DNA of 6,574 nucleotides from Streptococcus sp. UBA6071 (GTDB taxonomy: Bacteria > Bacillota > Bacilli > Lactobacillales > Streptococcaceae). The stretch lies in the NCBI GenBank assembly GCA_002436115.1, contig DIXV01000089.1:23872-30445 (forward strand), read 5' to 3'. A program made the position numbers and the translations under genes. Under the pieces are notes generated by a model that worked only from the letters and a program-made list of their open reading frames with translations, ran no database searches and was not told the origin of the DNA. Below are positions 1 to 6,491 of this stretch, piece after piece (positions within the stretch are counted from its first letter, which is position 1; each line of letters begins with the position of its first letter).

Positions 1-1
1 T

Positions 2-1909
2 GACGGCATCCTTGCTACCTTTAGCCAACATGGTATTCCATTGGTAGCAGACGATGGCAAACAAAGCTACCTCACTTCTTTAGAAGTTCAGGTTATGTTG
101 GATACGCTCCGAACAATCAATAATCCCCTTAATGACTATGCTTTAGTCGCCCTTTTGCGATCGTCCATGTTTCGTTTTGATGAAGACGACTTGACACGCC
201 TGTCTTTACAGGTAAGATCTCGTCCTAAACAAGCCAACTTCTACGAAAAGATCGGGCTTGCATTAGCCAAAACTGGCGAACATCCTCAATTAATCACGCC
301 TCAGCTAAAAAATAAACTCCATGCTTTTGACTCTGTCTTTCAAGCATGGCGAACTTCTGCCAAAATCTTAAGCCTCCATGATTTGATTTGGAAAATCTAT
401 AATGACAAATTTTATTATGATTACGTGGGAGCCCTGCCTAACGGAGAACAACGTCAAGCCAATCTCTACGCTTTAGCGCTTAGGGCAGATGGTTTTGAAA
501 AAACCGGTTTTAAAGGCCTTTCTCGTTTCATCAACATGATTGACAAGGTCTTAGAAAGCGATAATGATTTAGCTGATGTACCTGTTAGCCTTCCTAAAAA
601 TGCTGTTCAACTTATGACCATTCATAAGAGCAAGGGACTCGAATTTAAGTATGTTTTTCTTCTCAATATGGATAGCTCCTTCTTCAGCAATCGGCAAGAA
701 AACAACTCTAGCCTTGTCATCAGTAGGGATAAAGGAGTCGGTATCAAGCTCTTGGTGGACATGAAAAAGGATTTTCAAGAACAGACCCCTCTTCCCCAGC
801 TACGTGTTAGCATGGATACCTTGCCTTATCAAGTTAACCAAAGAGAAGAGCGTCTGGCCACCTTATCTGAAAAAATGCGTCTCCTCTATGTCGCCATGAC
901 TCGGGCAGAAACCAAACTATACCTTATTGGTAAAGGGAGCCAAGTCAAGCTAAGCCAACAATTCGACTCTAAAAGCCATTCTGGTTTGCTTTCTCTGGAT
1001 GTCCGAGAACAACTCAGTTGCTTTCAAGATTGGTTCCTAGCTGTTTCTGAAGCCTTTAGCCAAAGAGAAGACCTCCACTATCAGATTCGTTATTTAACGG
1101 CAGAAGAGCTAACTACAGATAAGATTGGTACGCTAAAACAAGATCAGGTGATTCAAGCGGATCAGCTTGCCAACAACCGCCAATCAGAGGATATTGTGCA
1201 TCTTCTAGACCAGTTAGAGGAGGTTGAACGCCTTAACCAAACCTACCACTCAGCAATTCACTTACCAACCGTCCGAACCCCAAGTCAGATTAAAAAATTC
1301 TACCAATCCATCCTTGATGATCAAGGATTAGATATTATGGATGAAGAAAAGGACCATCTTAAAACAGGGGTCACATTTGACTTACCAACCCTAGGTGAAG
1401 ATAGCAGGCCGTCCAGTCTAGCCATTGGCTCTGCGACTCATGAACTCATGCAACGCATCCCCTTAGATCAACCTTTGACAATTGCATTGCTTAAAAAGAG
1501 TCTAGCACATGTTCAAGCAAGTCCAGCTGTCAAAGCTCAAATTAATCTCAATAAAATTCTTGCCTTTTTTGACACTGATCTCGGACAATTCATTCAGGCT
1601 CAGCATCTAAATGTTAGACGAGAAGCACCATTTTCCATGCTTATTCGCGATCCTGCTAGTCAGGAGGAATTTGTTGTCCGTGGAATCATTGATGGCTTTG
1701 TTAAAGAGACCCATCATATTACCCTTTTTGATTACAAGACAGATAAATATAGCGACCCCCAAATGCTCGCCAGTCGTTACCATAACCAAATGGAACTCTA
1801 TGCTCAAGCCTTGCGTAAGTCCTACGATATCGAAAAAGTCACTAAACACCTTATCCTTCTGGGAGGAAATACGGTTGAAGTTTTGACTCTGGACAGCAGA
1901 CCAAAATAA
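2..1909 (+). CDS. rexA: RexA (AddA-type) ATP-dependent helicase/nuclease subunit, 5'-truncated by window edge
   Basis: This is the C-terminal 635 codons of the large subunit of the RexAB (AddAB) enzyme, which resects double-strand breaks for homologous recombination. The frame is open to the window edge; the first possible start inside (TTG at 41) is internal, since residues before it read on smoothly. Counting from that TTG, UvrD-type helicase motif V (QLMTIHKSKGLEF) is at residues 190-202 and motif VI (LLYVAMTRA) at 281-289. The RecB-family nuclease domain follows: GSATHELM at 463-470, the GIIDG acidic residue at 551, the DYKTDK catalytic motif at 564-569 and the QMELYAQAL segment at 583-591. 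All key nuclease residues (D, D-x-K, Q-x3-Y) are present, so it looks active. Full-length AddA/RexA proteins run to about 1,200 residues, so roughly the N-terminal half, with the Walker A motif, is missing only because of the window. By family convention rexB should lie just upstream. The gene converges on the pspC-like gene. Confidence 0.96.
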   Translation, partial: DGILATFSQHGIPLVADDGKQSYLTSLEVQVMLDTLRTINNPLNDYALVALLRSSMFRFDEDDLTRLSLQVRSRPKQANFYEKIGLALAKTGEHPQLITPQLKNKLHAFDSVFQAWRTSAKILSLHDLIWKIYNDKFYYDYVGALPNGEQRQANLYALALRADGFEKTGFKGLSRFINMIDKVLESDNDLADVPVSLPKNAVQLMTIHKSKGLEFKYVFLLNMDSSFFSNRQENNSSLVISRDKGVGIKLLVDMKKDFQEQTPLPQLRVSMDTLPYQVNQREERLATLSEKMRLLYVAMTRAETKLYLIGKGSQVKLSQQFDSKSHSGLLSLDVREQLSCFQDWFLAVSEAFSQREDLHYQIRYLTAEELTTDKIGTLKQDQVIQADQLANNRQSEDIVHLLDQLEEVERLNQTYHSAIHLPTVRTPSQIKKFYQSILDDQGLDIMDEEKDHLKTGVTFDLPTLGEDSRPSSLAIGSATHELMQRIPLDQPLTIALLKKSLAHVQASPAVKAQINLNKILAFFDTDLGQFIQAQHLNVRREAPFSMLIRDPASQEEFVVRGIIDGFVKETHHITLFDYKTDKYSDPQMLASRYHNQMELYAQALRKSYDIEKVTKHLILLGGNTVEVLTLDSRPK

Positions 1910-1940
1910 TCCCGTTGATCGCATCTCTAAAGAATATAAG

Positions 1941-1962
1941 AAAAAGACCCCTCGGGGTCTTT
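1941..1962. terminator. Shared hairpin terminator between convergent rexA and pspC-like gene
   Basis: AAAGACCCC (1943-1951) and GGGGTCTTT (1954-1962) form a perfect 9-bp inverted repeat around TC; the real loop is probably 4 nt. Read on the - strand the stem is followed by TTTTTCTTAT, a fair U-tract, so it best serves the pspC-like gene ending at 1975. On the + strand it lies 34 nt past the rexA stop, but the tract after it is short (TTTAGAAG), so termination there may be weaker. It is the only terminator-like structure in the 65-nt gap between the converging genes. Confidence 0.85.
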
Positions 1963-1974
1963 AGAAGACGCAAG

Positions 1975-2241
1975 TTACCAAAACCATGAACTTTCCTTTG
2001 GTCTTTCTGCTTCTTTCAGTCCATGAGAGGGATCCATTTTTTCCTGTTCTTTATCTTCTTTAAAAGGGAGAATAGAGGCTAAAATCGTGTAAAGTAGGAG
2101 GCTAATGAAGGGATTAGTGAAGCAAAAAACAACAAATAAGACCCTCAGTAGGGACACATTGTAATGAAATTTGCTAGCCAGTCCTGCAAGAACACCTGCA
2201 AGAACTCTCTTCTTTCTAGATTTATAAAATTCTCCTTGCAT
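1975..2241 (-). CDS. Small PspC-domain membrane protein
   Basis: An 88-residue protein matching the PspC family, named after the phage-shock protein C membrane sensor. The basic N-terminus (KSRKKR, residues 8-13) is followed by the typical VLAGVLAGLASKF segment, a VSLLRVLFVVF hydrophobic stretch and a second hydrophobic segment ending LLLYTILASILPF. This gives one or two membrane passes over about residues 14-59. A charged tail of about 29 residues ends in WFW. Full-length PspC of enterobacteria is longer; short single-domain versions are common in Firmicutes. The ATG at 2241 is supported by an AGAGAGG ribosome site 5 nt upstream. It probably senses or responds to envelope stress, but no other psp gene is present here, so its partner is unknown. 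It may be expressed from its own promoter just past the metK terminator, or by read-through from metK. Confidence 0.88.
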   Translation of the reverse strand: MQGEFYKSRKKRVLAGVLAGLASKFHYNVSLLRVLFVVFCFTNPFISLLLYTILASILPFKEDKEQEKMDPSHGLKEAERPKESSWFW

Positions 2242-2267
2242 AAAAACCTCTCTTTACGATTGACTTC

Positions 2268-2296
2268 ATTATATGCCTTTTCATCTAAAAATAAAA
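2268..2296 (-). promoter_or_regulatory. Probable promoter of the pspC-like gene
   Basis: A perfect TATAAT -10 box is at 2268-2273 (reverse strand), 26 nt upstream of the ATG at 2241. Seventeen bases above it is only a poor -35 (TTTTAT, 2291-2296), which lies within the U-rich arm of the metK terminator. The -10 is convincing; the -35 is not. Confidence 0.45.
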
Positions 2297-2322
2297 TCAG
2301 TCTCCCGACTGATTTTATTTTT
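2287..2322 (-). terminator. Rho-independent terminator of metK
   Basis: A perfect 16-bp inverted repeat: left arm 2307-2322 and right arm 2287-2302 (as read on the - strand), with a 4-nt GGGA loop. The right arm ends in TTTTATTTTT, which supplies the U-tract, while the matching A-rich left arm begins inside the metK stop codon (TAA, 2323-2321). Only the core AATCAGTC/GACTGATT plus loop is needed for the hairpin. The A-rich left flank could also make it work in the opposite direction, but no + strand gene needs it. Confidence 0.92.
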
Positions 2323-3517
2323 AACTATTCTTTAAAGCCGCCTTCAGGTCTTGCACCTTATCCAGTTTTTCCCATGGGAGGTCAATATCCGTTCGTCCCA
2401 TATGCCCATAAGCAGCTGTTTGACGGTAAATAGGACGTTTAAGGTCTAGCATTTGGATGATTCCAGCAGGGCGAAGATCAAAAACCTTCCGAACAGCAGC
2501 TTCCAATTCTGACTCTGTTACGGCAGATGTTCCAAACGTGTCAATACGAATAGACACTGGATGGGCTACACCAATCGCATAAGCTAACTGTACTTCTGCT
2601 TTATCAGCTAGGTCAGCAGCTACAATTGTTTTCGCAATATATCTAGCGGCATAGGAAGCTGAGCGATCAACCTTGGTGGCATCCTTTCCTGAGAAAGCTC
2701 CTCCACCATGACGAGCGTGGCCTCCATAGGTATCAACAATAATTTTACGTCCAGTCAGACCTGAATCTCCTTGAGGGCCACCAATAACGAATCGCCCCGT
2801 TGGGTTGATAAGGTATTTGGTTTCCTCATCTAAGTACTGACTTGGTATGACCACCTTAATTACTTTTTCGATAAGATCTTGCGTAATTTGTTCATTACTT
2901 GCTTCAGGATCGTGTTGTGTCGAAATAACAATTGTGTCTACACGCACTGGTTTATTGGTGTCATCATACTCTACAGTAACTTGAGATTTAGCATCTGGCC
3001 GCAAATAGGGTAGGGCACCCGACTTACGCAAATCAGCTAACCTCTTGACCAATTTATGACTAAGTGAAATAGGAAGAGGCATAAGTTCTGGTGTTTCATT
3101 AACTGCAAAACCAAACATCAACCCCTGGTCCCCTGCTCCAATTGTGTTCAAGGGATCACTGCTTTTGTTTCCACGAACTTCTAAAGACTCGTTAACCCCT
3201 TGAGCAATATCTGGAGATTGTTCAACAAGTGATGGGTGCACACCAACCGTCTCTGCTGAAAAACCATAGTCTGTGTTTGTATAGCCGATATCAGCGATGG
3301 TATCTCTAACCAAACGGTTAATGTCCACATAAGCTGTCGTTGATATTTCTCCAAAAACATGAACCGAACCCGTATAAACAGCAGTTTCTGCTGCAACATG
3401 GGCATCCGGATCCTGCTCCAAAACAGCATCCAAAATCGCATCGGAAATTTGGTCTGCAATCTTATCTGGATGTCCCTCAGATACAGATTCAGACGTGAAA
3501 AGTTTACGTTCTGACAT
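2321..3517 (-). CDS. metK: S-adenosylmethionine synthetase (methionine adenosyltransferase)
   Basis: MetK makes S-adenosylmethionine from methionine and ATP, with release of phosphate and pyrophosphate, in the cytoplasm; the product feeds methylation, polyamine and other pathways. The 398-residue length is normal for the family. The ATP-binding GHPDK motif is at residues 15-19, family signature [10 protein letters not shown] at 127-136 and the second signature GGGAFSGKD at 271-279, preceded by the conserved [12 protein letters not shown] segment (247-258). Nothing essential appears missing. The ATG at 3517 follows a strong GGGGG Shine-Dalgarno 8 nt upstream, and that site is part of the leader riboswitch, so translation is expected to fall when SAM is abundant. 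It is transcribed alone, between the terminator of the upstream unknown gene and its own strong terminator. Confidence 0.98.
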   Translation of the reverse strand: MSERKLFTSESVSEGHPDKIADQISDAILDAVLEQDPDAHVAAETAVYTGSVHVFGEISTTAYVDINRLVRDTIADIGYTNTDYGFSAETVGVHPSLVEQSPDIAQGVNESLEVRGNKSSDPLNTIGAGDQGLMFGFAVNETPELMPLPISLSHKLVKRLADLRKSGALPYLRPDAKSQVTVEYDDTNKPVRVDTIVISTQHDPEASNEQITQDLIEKVIKVVIPSQYLDEETKYLINPTGRFVIGGPQGDSGLTGRKIIVDTYGGHARHGGGAFSGKDATKVDRSASYAARYIAKTIVAADLADKAEVQLAYAIGVAHPVSIRIDTFGTSAVTESELEAAVRKVFDLRPAGIIQMLDLKRPIYRQTAAYGHMGRTDIDLPWEKLDKVQDLKAALKNS

Positions 3518-3523
3518 AAAAAT

Positions 3524-3675
3524 GTCCCCCTTTTAATGTGTTTCGTGTTAAAAAGTTACAAAGTACTAGCCCTCAGTTAAAGCTTTGAAAAATAGTTGCC
3601 TGTCGTAGGTAGCCACACCTATGCTAGACCATTCTTTTTAAGCAACCCTCTAACTAATTACCACCTTTTCGGGAC
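3524..3675 (-). promoter_or_regulatory. SAM-III (SMK box) riboswitch in metK leader, with long insertion
   Basis: The leader carries the ordered pieces of an SMK box. The 5' strand GUCCC (3675-3671) is complementary to GGGAC in the Shine-Dalgarno region GGGGGAC (3530-3524), so pairing would hide the ribosome site of metK. GAAAAGG follows directly (3670-3664), and its AAAG can pair with CUUU (3563-3560) in UUUGUAAC, which resembles the conserved CUUGUAAC of the Enterococcus metK element. Between these halves is an insert of about 100 nt, able to fold as nested helices: UUAGUUAGAG/CUUUAACUGA (3657-3648 with 3582-3573), GGUUGCU/GGCAACU (3647-3641 with 3600-3594) and UAGGU/ACCUA (3621-3617 with 3610-3606). 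A further UUUUAA/UUAAAA helix (3553-3548 with 3536-3531) precedes the Shine-Dalgarno. The class is known to act on translation by sequestering the ribosome site when SAM binds. Assignment is from remembered consensus and hand folding. Confidence 0.85.
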
Positions 3676-3689
3676 TTATTAACCTCTCT

Positions 3690-3718
3690 AGTCTAACATG
3701 AATTGGATAAAAAGAAAA
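3690..3718 (-). promoter_or_regulatory. Possible metK promoter
   Basis: TGtTAGACT (3698-3690) reads as an extended -10 element; a start about 7 nt further on would place the transcript start a few bases before the GUCCC strand of the riboswitch. The -35 region at 17-bp spacing (TTTTCT, 3718-3713) is poor and lies within the U-tract of the preceding terminator. Position relative to the riboswitch is the main support. Confidence 0.4.
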
Positions 3719-3749
3719 GGCCTAAAGCCAATCCAAGTTGGCTCTAGGC
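3709..3749 (-). terminator. Rho-independent terminator of the unknown exported-protein gene
   Basis: On the - strand GCCTAGAGCCAA (3749-3738) pairs with TTGGCTTTAGGC (3731-3720) in a 12-bp stem with one G-U pair and a 6-nt loop, followed by CC and then TTTTCTTTTT (3718-3709). It lies about 110 nt past the stop codon at 3858, giving that gene a long 3' untranslated region, and it insulates metK from upstream transcription. Confidence 0.9.
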
Positions 3750-3778
3750 AAATGCTACAGTATTTTCATAATTGAGTT

Positions 3779-3832
3779 GAGCTATTTATAAGCCGCAAAC
3801 AAAGTTTTTTCAGTGCTAATAAGGTATAGCTC
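3779..3832 (-). other. Imperfect long hairpin in the 3' untranslated region
   Basis: GAGCTAT (3832-3826) and ATAGCTC (3785-3779) are perfect inverted repeats, and just inside them TTATTAGC (3822-3815) pairs with GCTTATAA (3793-3786) with one mismatch, leaving an ACC bulge on one side and a loop of about 21 nt. No U-tract follows, so it is not a terminator itself. It could protect the mRNA 3' end or be chance; an out-of-frame open reading frame also covers it. Confidence 0.4.
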
Positions 3833-3857
3833 CTGATAGCCTGTCTCAAATAACAGC

Positions 3858-4883
3858 TTAGTAGTTATAGGAAGAATAACTGGATTCATATATCTTTGAA
3901 TAGATGTCCGTAATCACTGAATTTAGTTCGGAAGTTCCTATCATATTCTCTGGCTTAGTAGGCTTTTGATAAGGAATAGCTTCTGATTCATAACGTACAA
4001 CAGCTTCAATCTTAGCATCTGTAGTCCCTTCCACCTTACCTTCTATCGTTATTTTGGTAGACATATCACCGGGTTTTTCACCTAGTGTAAGGCTAACTTC
4101 TAGCTTGTCTAGCTTACCAAGAGCTTCCTCATAGCTACTTTCTAAACTTGCTATTGACGATTTTATGCTGTCTTTATCCCCTTCATAATGCTCACTGTTT
4201 GCGATTGTCTCAAAAGATGTCTTGACCAATTTCTTAATATCCTCTGCACCTAACGTCAAAGTAACATCTGAGCCAGACTTCGCAAAAGCCTTAGCATCTA
4301 TATTTGAAAGAAAAGTTTTATACGATGCCTCCATCTCTTTTTTTAGGGCAGCATTCTCTTCACCTGACTGCTTAAAGACTTTTTCAAACTCATCATAGAC
4401 CTCTTGGCCAGCCAATTCTTTAATAGCATCTCCAACGGAGAAGTACTTACCTTCAACGACCTTAGACGATTCCGAGAAATCCACGGATAAACCAGCCGAT
4501 GTGGTTTGGAATTCTAAAAACGTTGGGATTAATTCTGCATTGATGTAAAGGTCTTCGTTCGCCTTGATAAGATGAGCTTTAGGCGTTTTAAAACCAGCCA
4601 CTTCAAAACTATTTAGTGTAAAGTCAAAATCTTCTGTACTAGAGTGAATACTCCCTGATATCTTTACATTATCAAAACCATTGTAGGAAATGTCCCCAAC
4701 ATCAAATTTGTCAACCGAAAAAGTAAAATTGGTTGCAATTTCTTTTTGCGCATAATTCTCACTCAAACGACTTAAAAAAAGTGTTTCGGCCGTTTGACCC
4801 ATCTGTGTATAAGCAAAAATACCACCACCTATTAAAGCAACAGCTGATACTCCACCAACAATTAGTTTCTGTGTTTTATTCAT
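3858..4883 (-). CDS. Exported or membrane-anchored protein of unknown function
   Basis: A 341-residue protein I do not recognise. Residues 1-6 are polar and basic (MNKTQK), then residues 7-25 form one hydrophobic segment rich in Gly, Ala, Val and Ile, so it is either a signal peptide or an uncleaved N-terminal anchor. The whole protein has no cysteine, so it is not a lipoprotein, and there is no LPxTG sorting signal. The outer part alternates strand-like stretches (52-130 and 205-211, 261-300) with charged helix-like stretches (152-200 and 212-260, rich in Glu, Lys and Ser), and ends in a Ser/Tyr-rich tail (SSYSSYNY). This resembles small beta-rich extracytoplasmic domains, but I will not name a family. 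Start choice: the frame has an earlier ATG at 4940, but that lies upstream of the -10 box; the ATG at 4883 has an AAGGTGG ribosome site 5 nt upstream. It has its own promoter and terminator. Confidence 0.85.
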   Translation of the reverse strand: MNKTQKLIVGGVSAVALIGGGIFAYTQMGQTAETLFLSRLSENYAQKEIATNFTFSVDKFDVGDISYNGFDNVKISGSIHSSTEDFDFTLNSFEVAGFKTPKAHLIKANEDLYINAELIPTFLEFQTTSAGLSVDFSESSKVVEGKYFSVGDAIKELAGQEVYDEFEKVFKQSGEENAALKKEMEASYKTFLSNIDAKAFAKSGSDVTLTLGAEDIKKLVKTSFETIANSEHYEGDKDSIKSSIASLESSYEEALGKLDKLEVSLTLGEKPGDMSTKITIEGKVEGTTDAKIEAVVRYESEAIPYQKPTKPENMIGTSELNSVITDIYSKIYESSYSSYNY

Positions 4884-4928
4884 GTTAACCACCTTTTTAA
4901 TATTTTGAAATAGAAACTTTCTTTTTAT

Positions 4929-4957
4929 AGTATAATACATTTGTGCTTAAATTTCAA
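4929..4957 (-). promoter_or_regulatory. Promoter of the unknown exported-protein gene
   Basis: TTGAAA (4957-4952) and TATACT (4934-4929) are separated by exactly 17 bp, a good sigma-A type match. The expected transcript start near 4922 gives a leader of about 39 nt to the ATG at 4883. This rules against the in-frame ATG at 4940, which lies within the promoter. The -35 box sits inside an imperfect palindrome: CTTAATTT (4970-4963) against AAATTTAAG (4955-4947), with one bulged base. Confidence 0.8.
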
Positions 4958-5150
4958 GCCCAAATTAAGGGGTTTTTAAGTTTTTTAAAGAAATAAATTC
5001 CTTATTTAACTTTTGATGTCTTTTTAGGAATGATTTCTCATCTTAGACCTCATATCTTATTCTCGTTAGGGGGACTTATCTGTAGTGAAAACTTCCTCTT
5101 GATGTCATTATACGCTGTAGCATTTTGGATGAACAACACGATTAGGATAA
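4958..5150. other. Intergenic stretch without a supported gene
   Basis: About 190 bases between the tuf terminator and the promoter of the unknown gene. I find no convincing coding region on either strand. It is A/T-rich near 4970-5020, holds the direct repeat TTGATGTC at about 5013 and at 5099, and one promoter-like pair on the - strand near its upstream end. Confidence 0.6.
5107..5136 (-). promoter_or_regulatory. Promoter-like sequence downstream of the tuf terminator
   Basis: A perfect TATAAT (5112-5107) with TTGTTC (5136-5131) 18 bp upstream. It points toward the unknown gene, about 220 nt before its start codon, and no convincing reading frame with a ribosome site follows it directly. 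It may be a second, distal promoter, the promoter of a small RNA, or chance. Confidence 0.4.
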
Positions 5151-5175
5151 CAGAAAACCCCTGCTTAAACAGGGG
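5151..5175 (-). terminator. Rho-independent terminator of tuf
   Basis: CCCCTG (5175-5170 on the - strand) pairs with CAGGGG (5163-5158) around a 6-nt TTTAAG loop, followed by TTTTCTG (5157-5151). It starts 48 nt past the tuf stop codon and has no other gene to serve on this strand. Confidence 0.88.
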
Positions 5176-5223
5176 CTCAATCATATGTTGTCTGACAAAT
5201 AATTGTTATTCTGGGAAACTTTC

Positions 5224-6420
5224 TTAAGCTTCGATTTCAGTTACCATACCTGAACCAACAGTCCGGCCACCCTCACGGATTGAGAATGTTGTTCCTTGTT
5301 CTACGGCAATTGGGTGGATAAGTTCTACAGTAATAGTCACGTTATCTCCTGGCATTACCATTTCAGTACCTGCTGGTAATTCAATTGAACCTGTAACATC
5401 AGTTGTACGGAAATAGAATTGTGGACGGTAGTTGTTAAAGAATGGTGTGTGACGTCCACCTTCTTCTTTAGTTAAGATGTAAACTTCACCTTTGAATTTA
5501 GTGTGTGGGTTGATTGAACCTGGTTTTGCAATAACTTGACCACGTTCGATTTCATCACGTTGAACACCACGAAGCAAAATACCAACGTTGTCTCCAGCAA
5601 GTCCTTCATCAAGTTGCTTACGGAACATTTCAACACCAGTAACAATCGCTTTAGTTGTTTCTTCTTTAATACCAACGATTTCAATTTCATCGTTAACACG
5701 AACAGTACCACGATCAATACGTCCTGAAGCAACAGTACCACGACCAGTAATTGAAAAGACATCTTCAACTGGCAACAAGAGTGGTTTGTCAGTGTCGCGT
5801 TCTGGCTCTTCGATGTACTCATCAACAGTGTTCATCAATTCCATGATGATGTCTTCAAAAGCAGCATCACCTTCAAGTGCTTTAAGAGCTGAACCTTGGA
5901 TAACTGGAAGGTCATCACCTGGGAAATCATATTCTGACAAGAGGTCACGGATTTCCATTTCAACCAATTCAAGCAATTCTTCATCATCAACCAAGTCAAC
6001 CTTGTTCATGAAGACGATCAAGTGTTTAACACCAACCTGACGTGAAAGCAAGATGTGCTCACGAGTCTGTGGCATTGGTCCGTCAGTTGACGCTACTACG
6101 AGGATAGCTCCGTCCATTTGAGCAGCACCAGTAATCATGTTTTTAACGTAATCCGCGTGTCCTGGGGCATCAATATGGGCATAGTGACGTTTTTCAGTTT
6201 CGTACTCAACGTGTGCAGTGTTGATAGTAATCCCACGTTCACGTTCTTCTGGTGCAGCATCGATTGAAGCATAGTCTTTTGCTTGGTTAACTTGTGATGG
6301 AAGACGACGTGCCAATACAGTCGTAATCGCTGCAGTCAAAGTAGTTTTTCCGTGGTCGACATGACCAATAGTACCAATGTTAACGTGTGGTTTACTACGG
6401 TCGTATTTTTCTTTTGCCAT
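5224..6420 (-). CDS. tuf: Translation elongation factor Tu
   Basis: EF-Tu is the GTPase that carries aminoacyl-tRNA to the ribosomal A site. The 398-residue product has all G motifs: GHVDHGKT (19-26), RGITI (62-66), DAPGH (84-88, with the catalytic histidine at 88), NKVD (139-142) and SALKAL (177-182). Domains 2 and 3 follow, ending in the usual [17 protein letters not shown]. The start at 6420 ([16 protein letters not shown]) is the family start; the upstream in-frame ATG at 6438 would add six residues and lies over the leader. A GGAGG ribosome site is at 6436-6432, 11 nt before the ATG. Codon use is strongly biased toward few codons, as expected for a highly expressed gene. It has its own promoter and terminator and is not joined here to fus or the ribosomal str operon. 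Confidence 0.99.
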   Translation of the reverse strand: MAKEKYDRSKPHVNIGTIGHVDHGKTTLTAAITTVLARRLPSQVNQAKDYASIDAAPEERERGITINTAHVEYETEKRHYAHIDAPGHADYVKNMITGAAQMDGAILVVASTDGPMPQTREHILLSRQVGVKHLIVFMNKVDLVDDEELLELVEMEIRDLLSEYDFPGDDLPVIQGSALKALEGDAAFEDIIMELMNTVDEYIEEPERDTDKPLLLPVEDVFSITGRGTVASGRIDRGTVRVNDEIEIVGIKEETTKAIVTGVEMFRKQLDEGLAGDNVGILLRGVQRDEIERGQVIAKPGSINPHTKFKGEVYILTKEEGGRHTPFFNNYRPQFYFRTTDVTGSIELPAGTEMVMPGDNVTITVELIHPIAVEQGTTFSIREGGRTVGSGMVTEIEA

Positions 6421-6437
6421 TTGAGTAAAAGCCTCCA

Positions 6438-6453
6438 ATAAAATATATTTTAT
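6438..6453. repeat. Perfect 16-bp A/T palindrome in the tuf leader
   Basis: ATAAAATATATTTTAT is its own reverse complement and lies 1 nt upstream of the tuf Shine-Dalgarno. As RNA it is a weak self-complementary element. Just upstream, TAGACTG and CTGTCTA (6478-6456 region) could form a second small hairpin with one mismatch. No known leader regulator is evident. Confidence 0.5.
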
Positions 6454-6491
6454 AGATAGACAGTAGGCATACAGTCTAACTTTACCTTACT

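Noticed and set aside
1607..1924. ORFs on both strands inside the end of rexA
   Set aside because: They lie over the intact RexA nuclease domain, whose motifs are all in the main frame.
2164..2433. 89-codon + strand ORF across the metK/pspC junction
   Set aside because: It crosses the metK terminator and is antisense to two real genes, with no family features.
3750..3857. Possible tracrRNA or CRISPR-related RNA in the 3' region of the unknown gene
   Set aside because: No repeat, anti-repeat or cas gene is present, and the similarity in feel is only A/T-rich hairpin sequence.
4884..4940. Extended N-terminus of the unknown protein from the ATG at 4940
   Set aside because: The extension overlaps the expected promoter -10 box and lies mostly in the leader; the ATG at 4883 has a well-spaced ribosome site and starts a normal export signal.
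4958..4985. CCC/GGG hairpin followed by T-run on the + strand
   Set aside because: The stem is only three to four pairs and no + strand gene ends there.
5030..5227. 65-codon + strand ORF with hydrophobic N-terminal part
   Set aside because: It runs antisense through the tuf terminator and into the tuf stop codon, has no spaced ribosome site (AGGA abuts the ATG) and has no recognisable family features.
5472..6040. Several ORFs on both strands inside tuf
   Set aside because: They are by-products of the strong codon bias of tuf in other frames; compositions are low-complexity and no ribosome sites fit.
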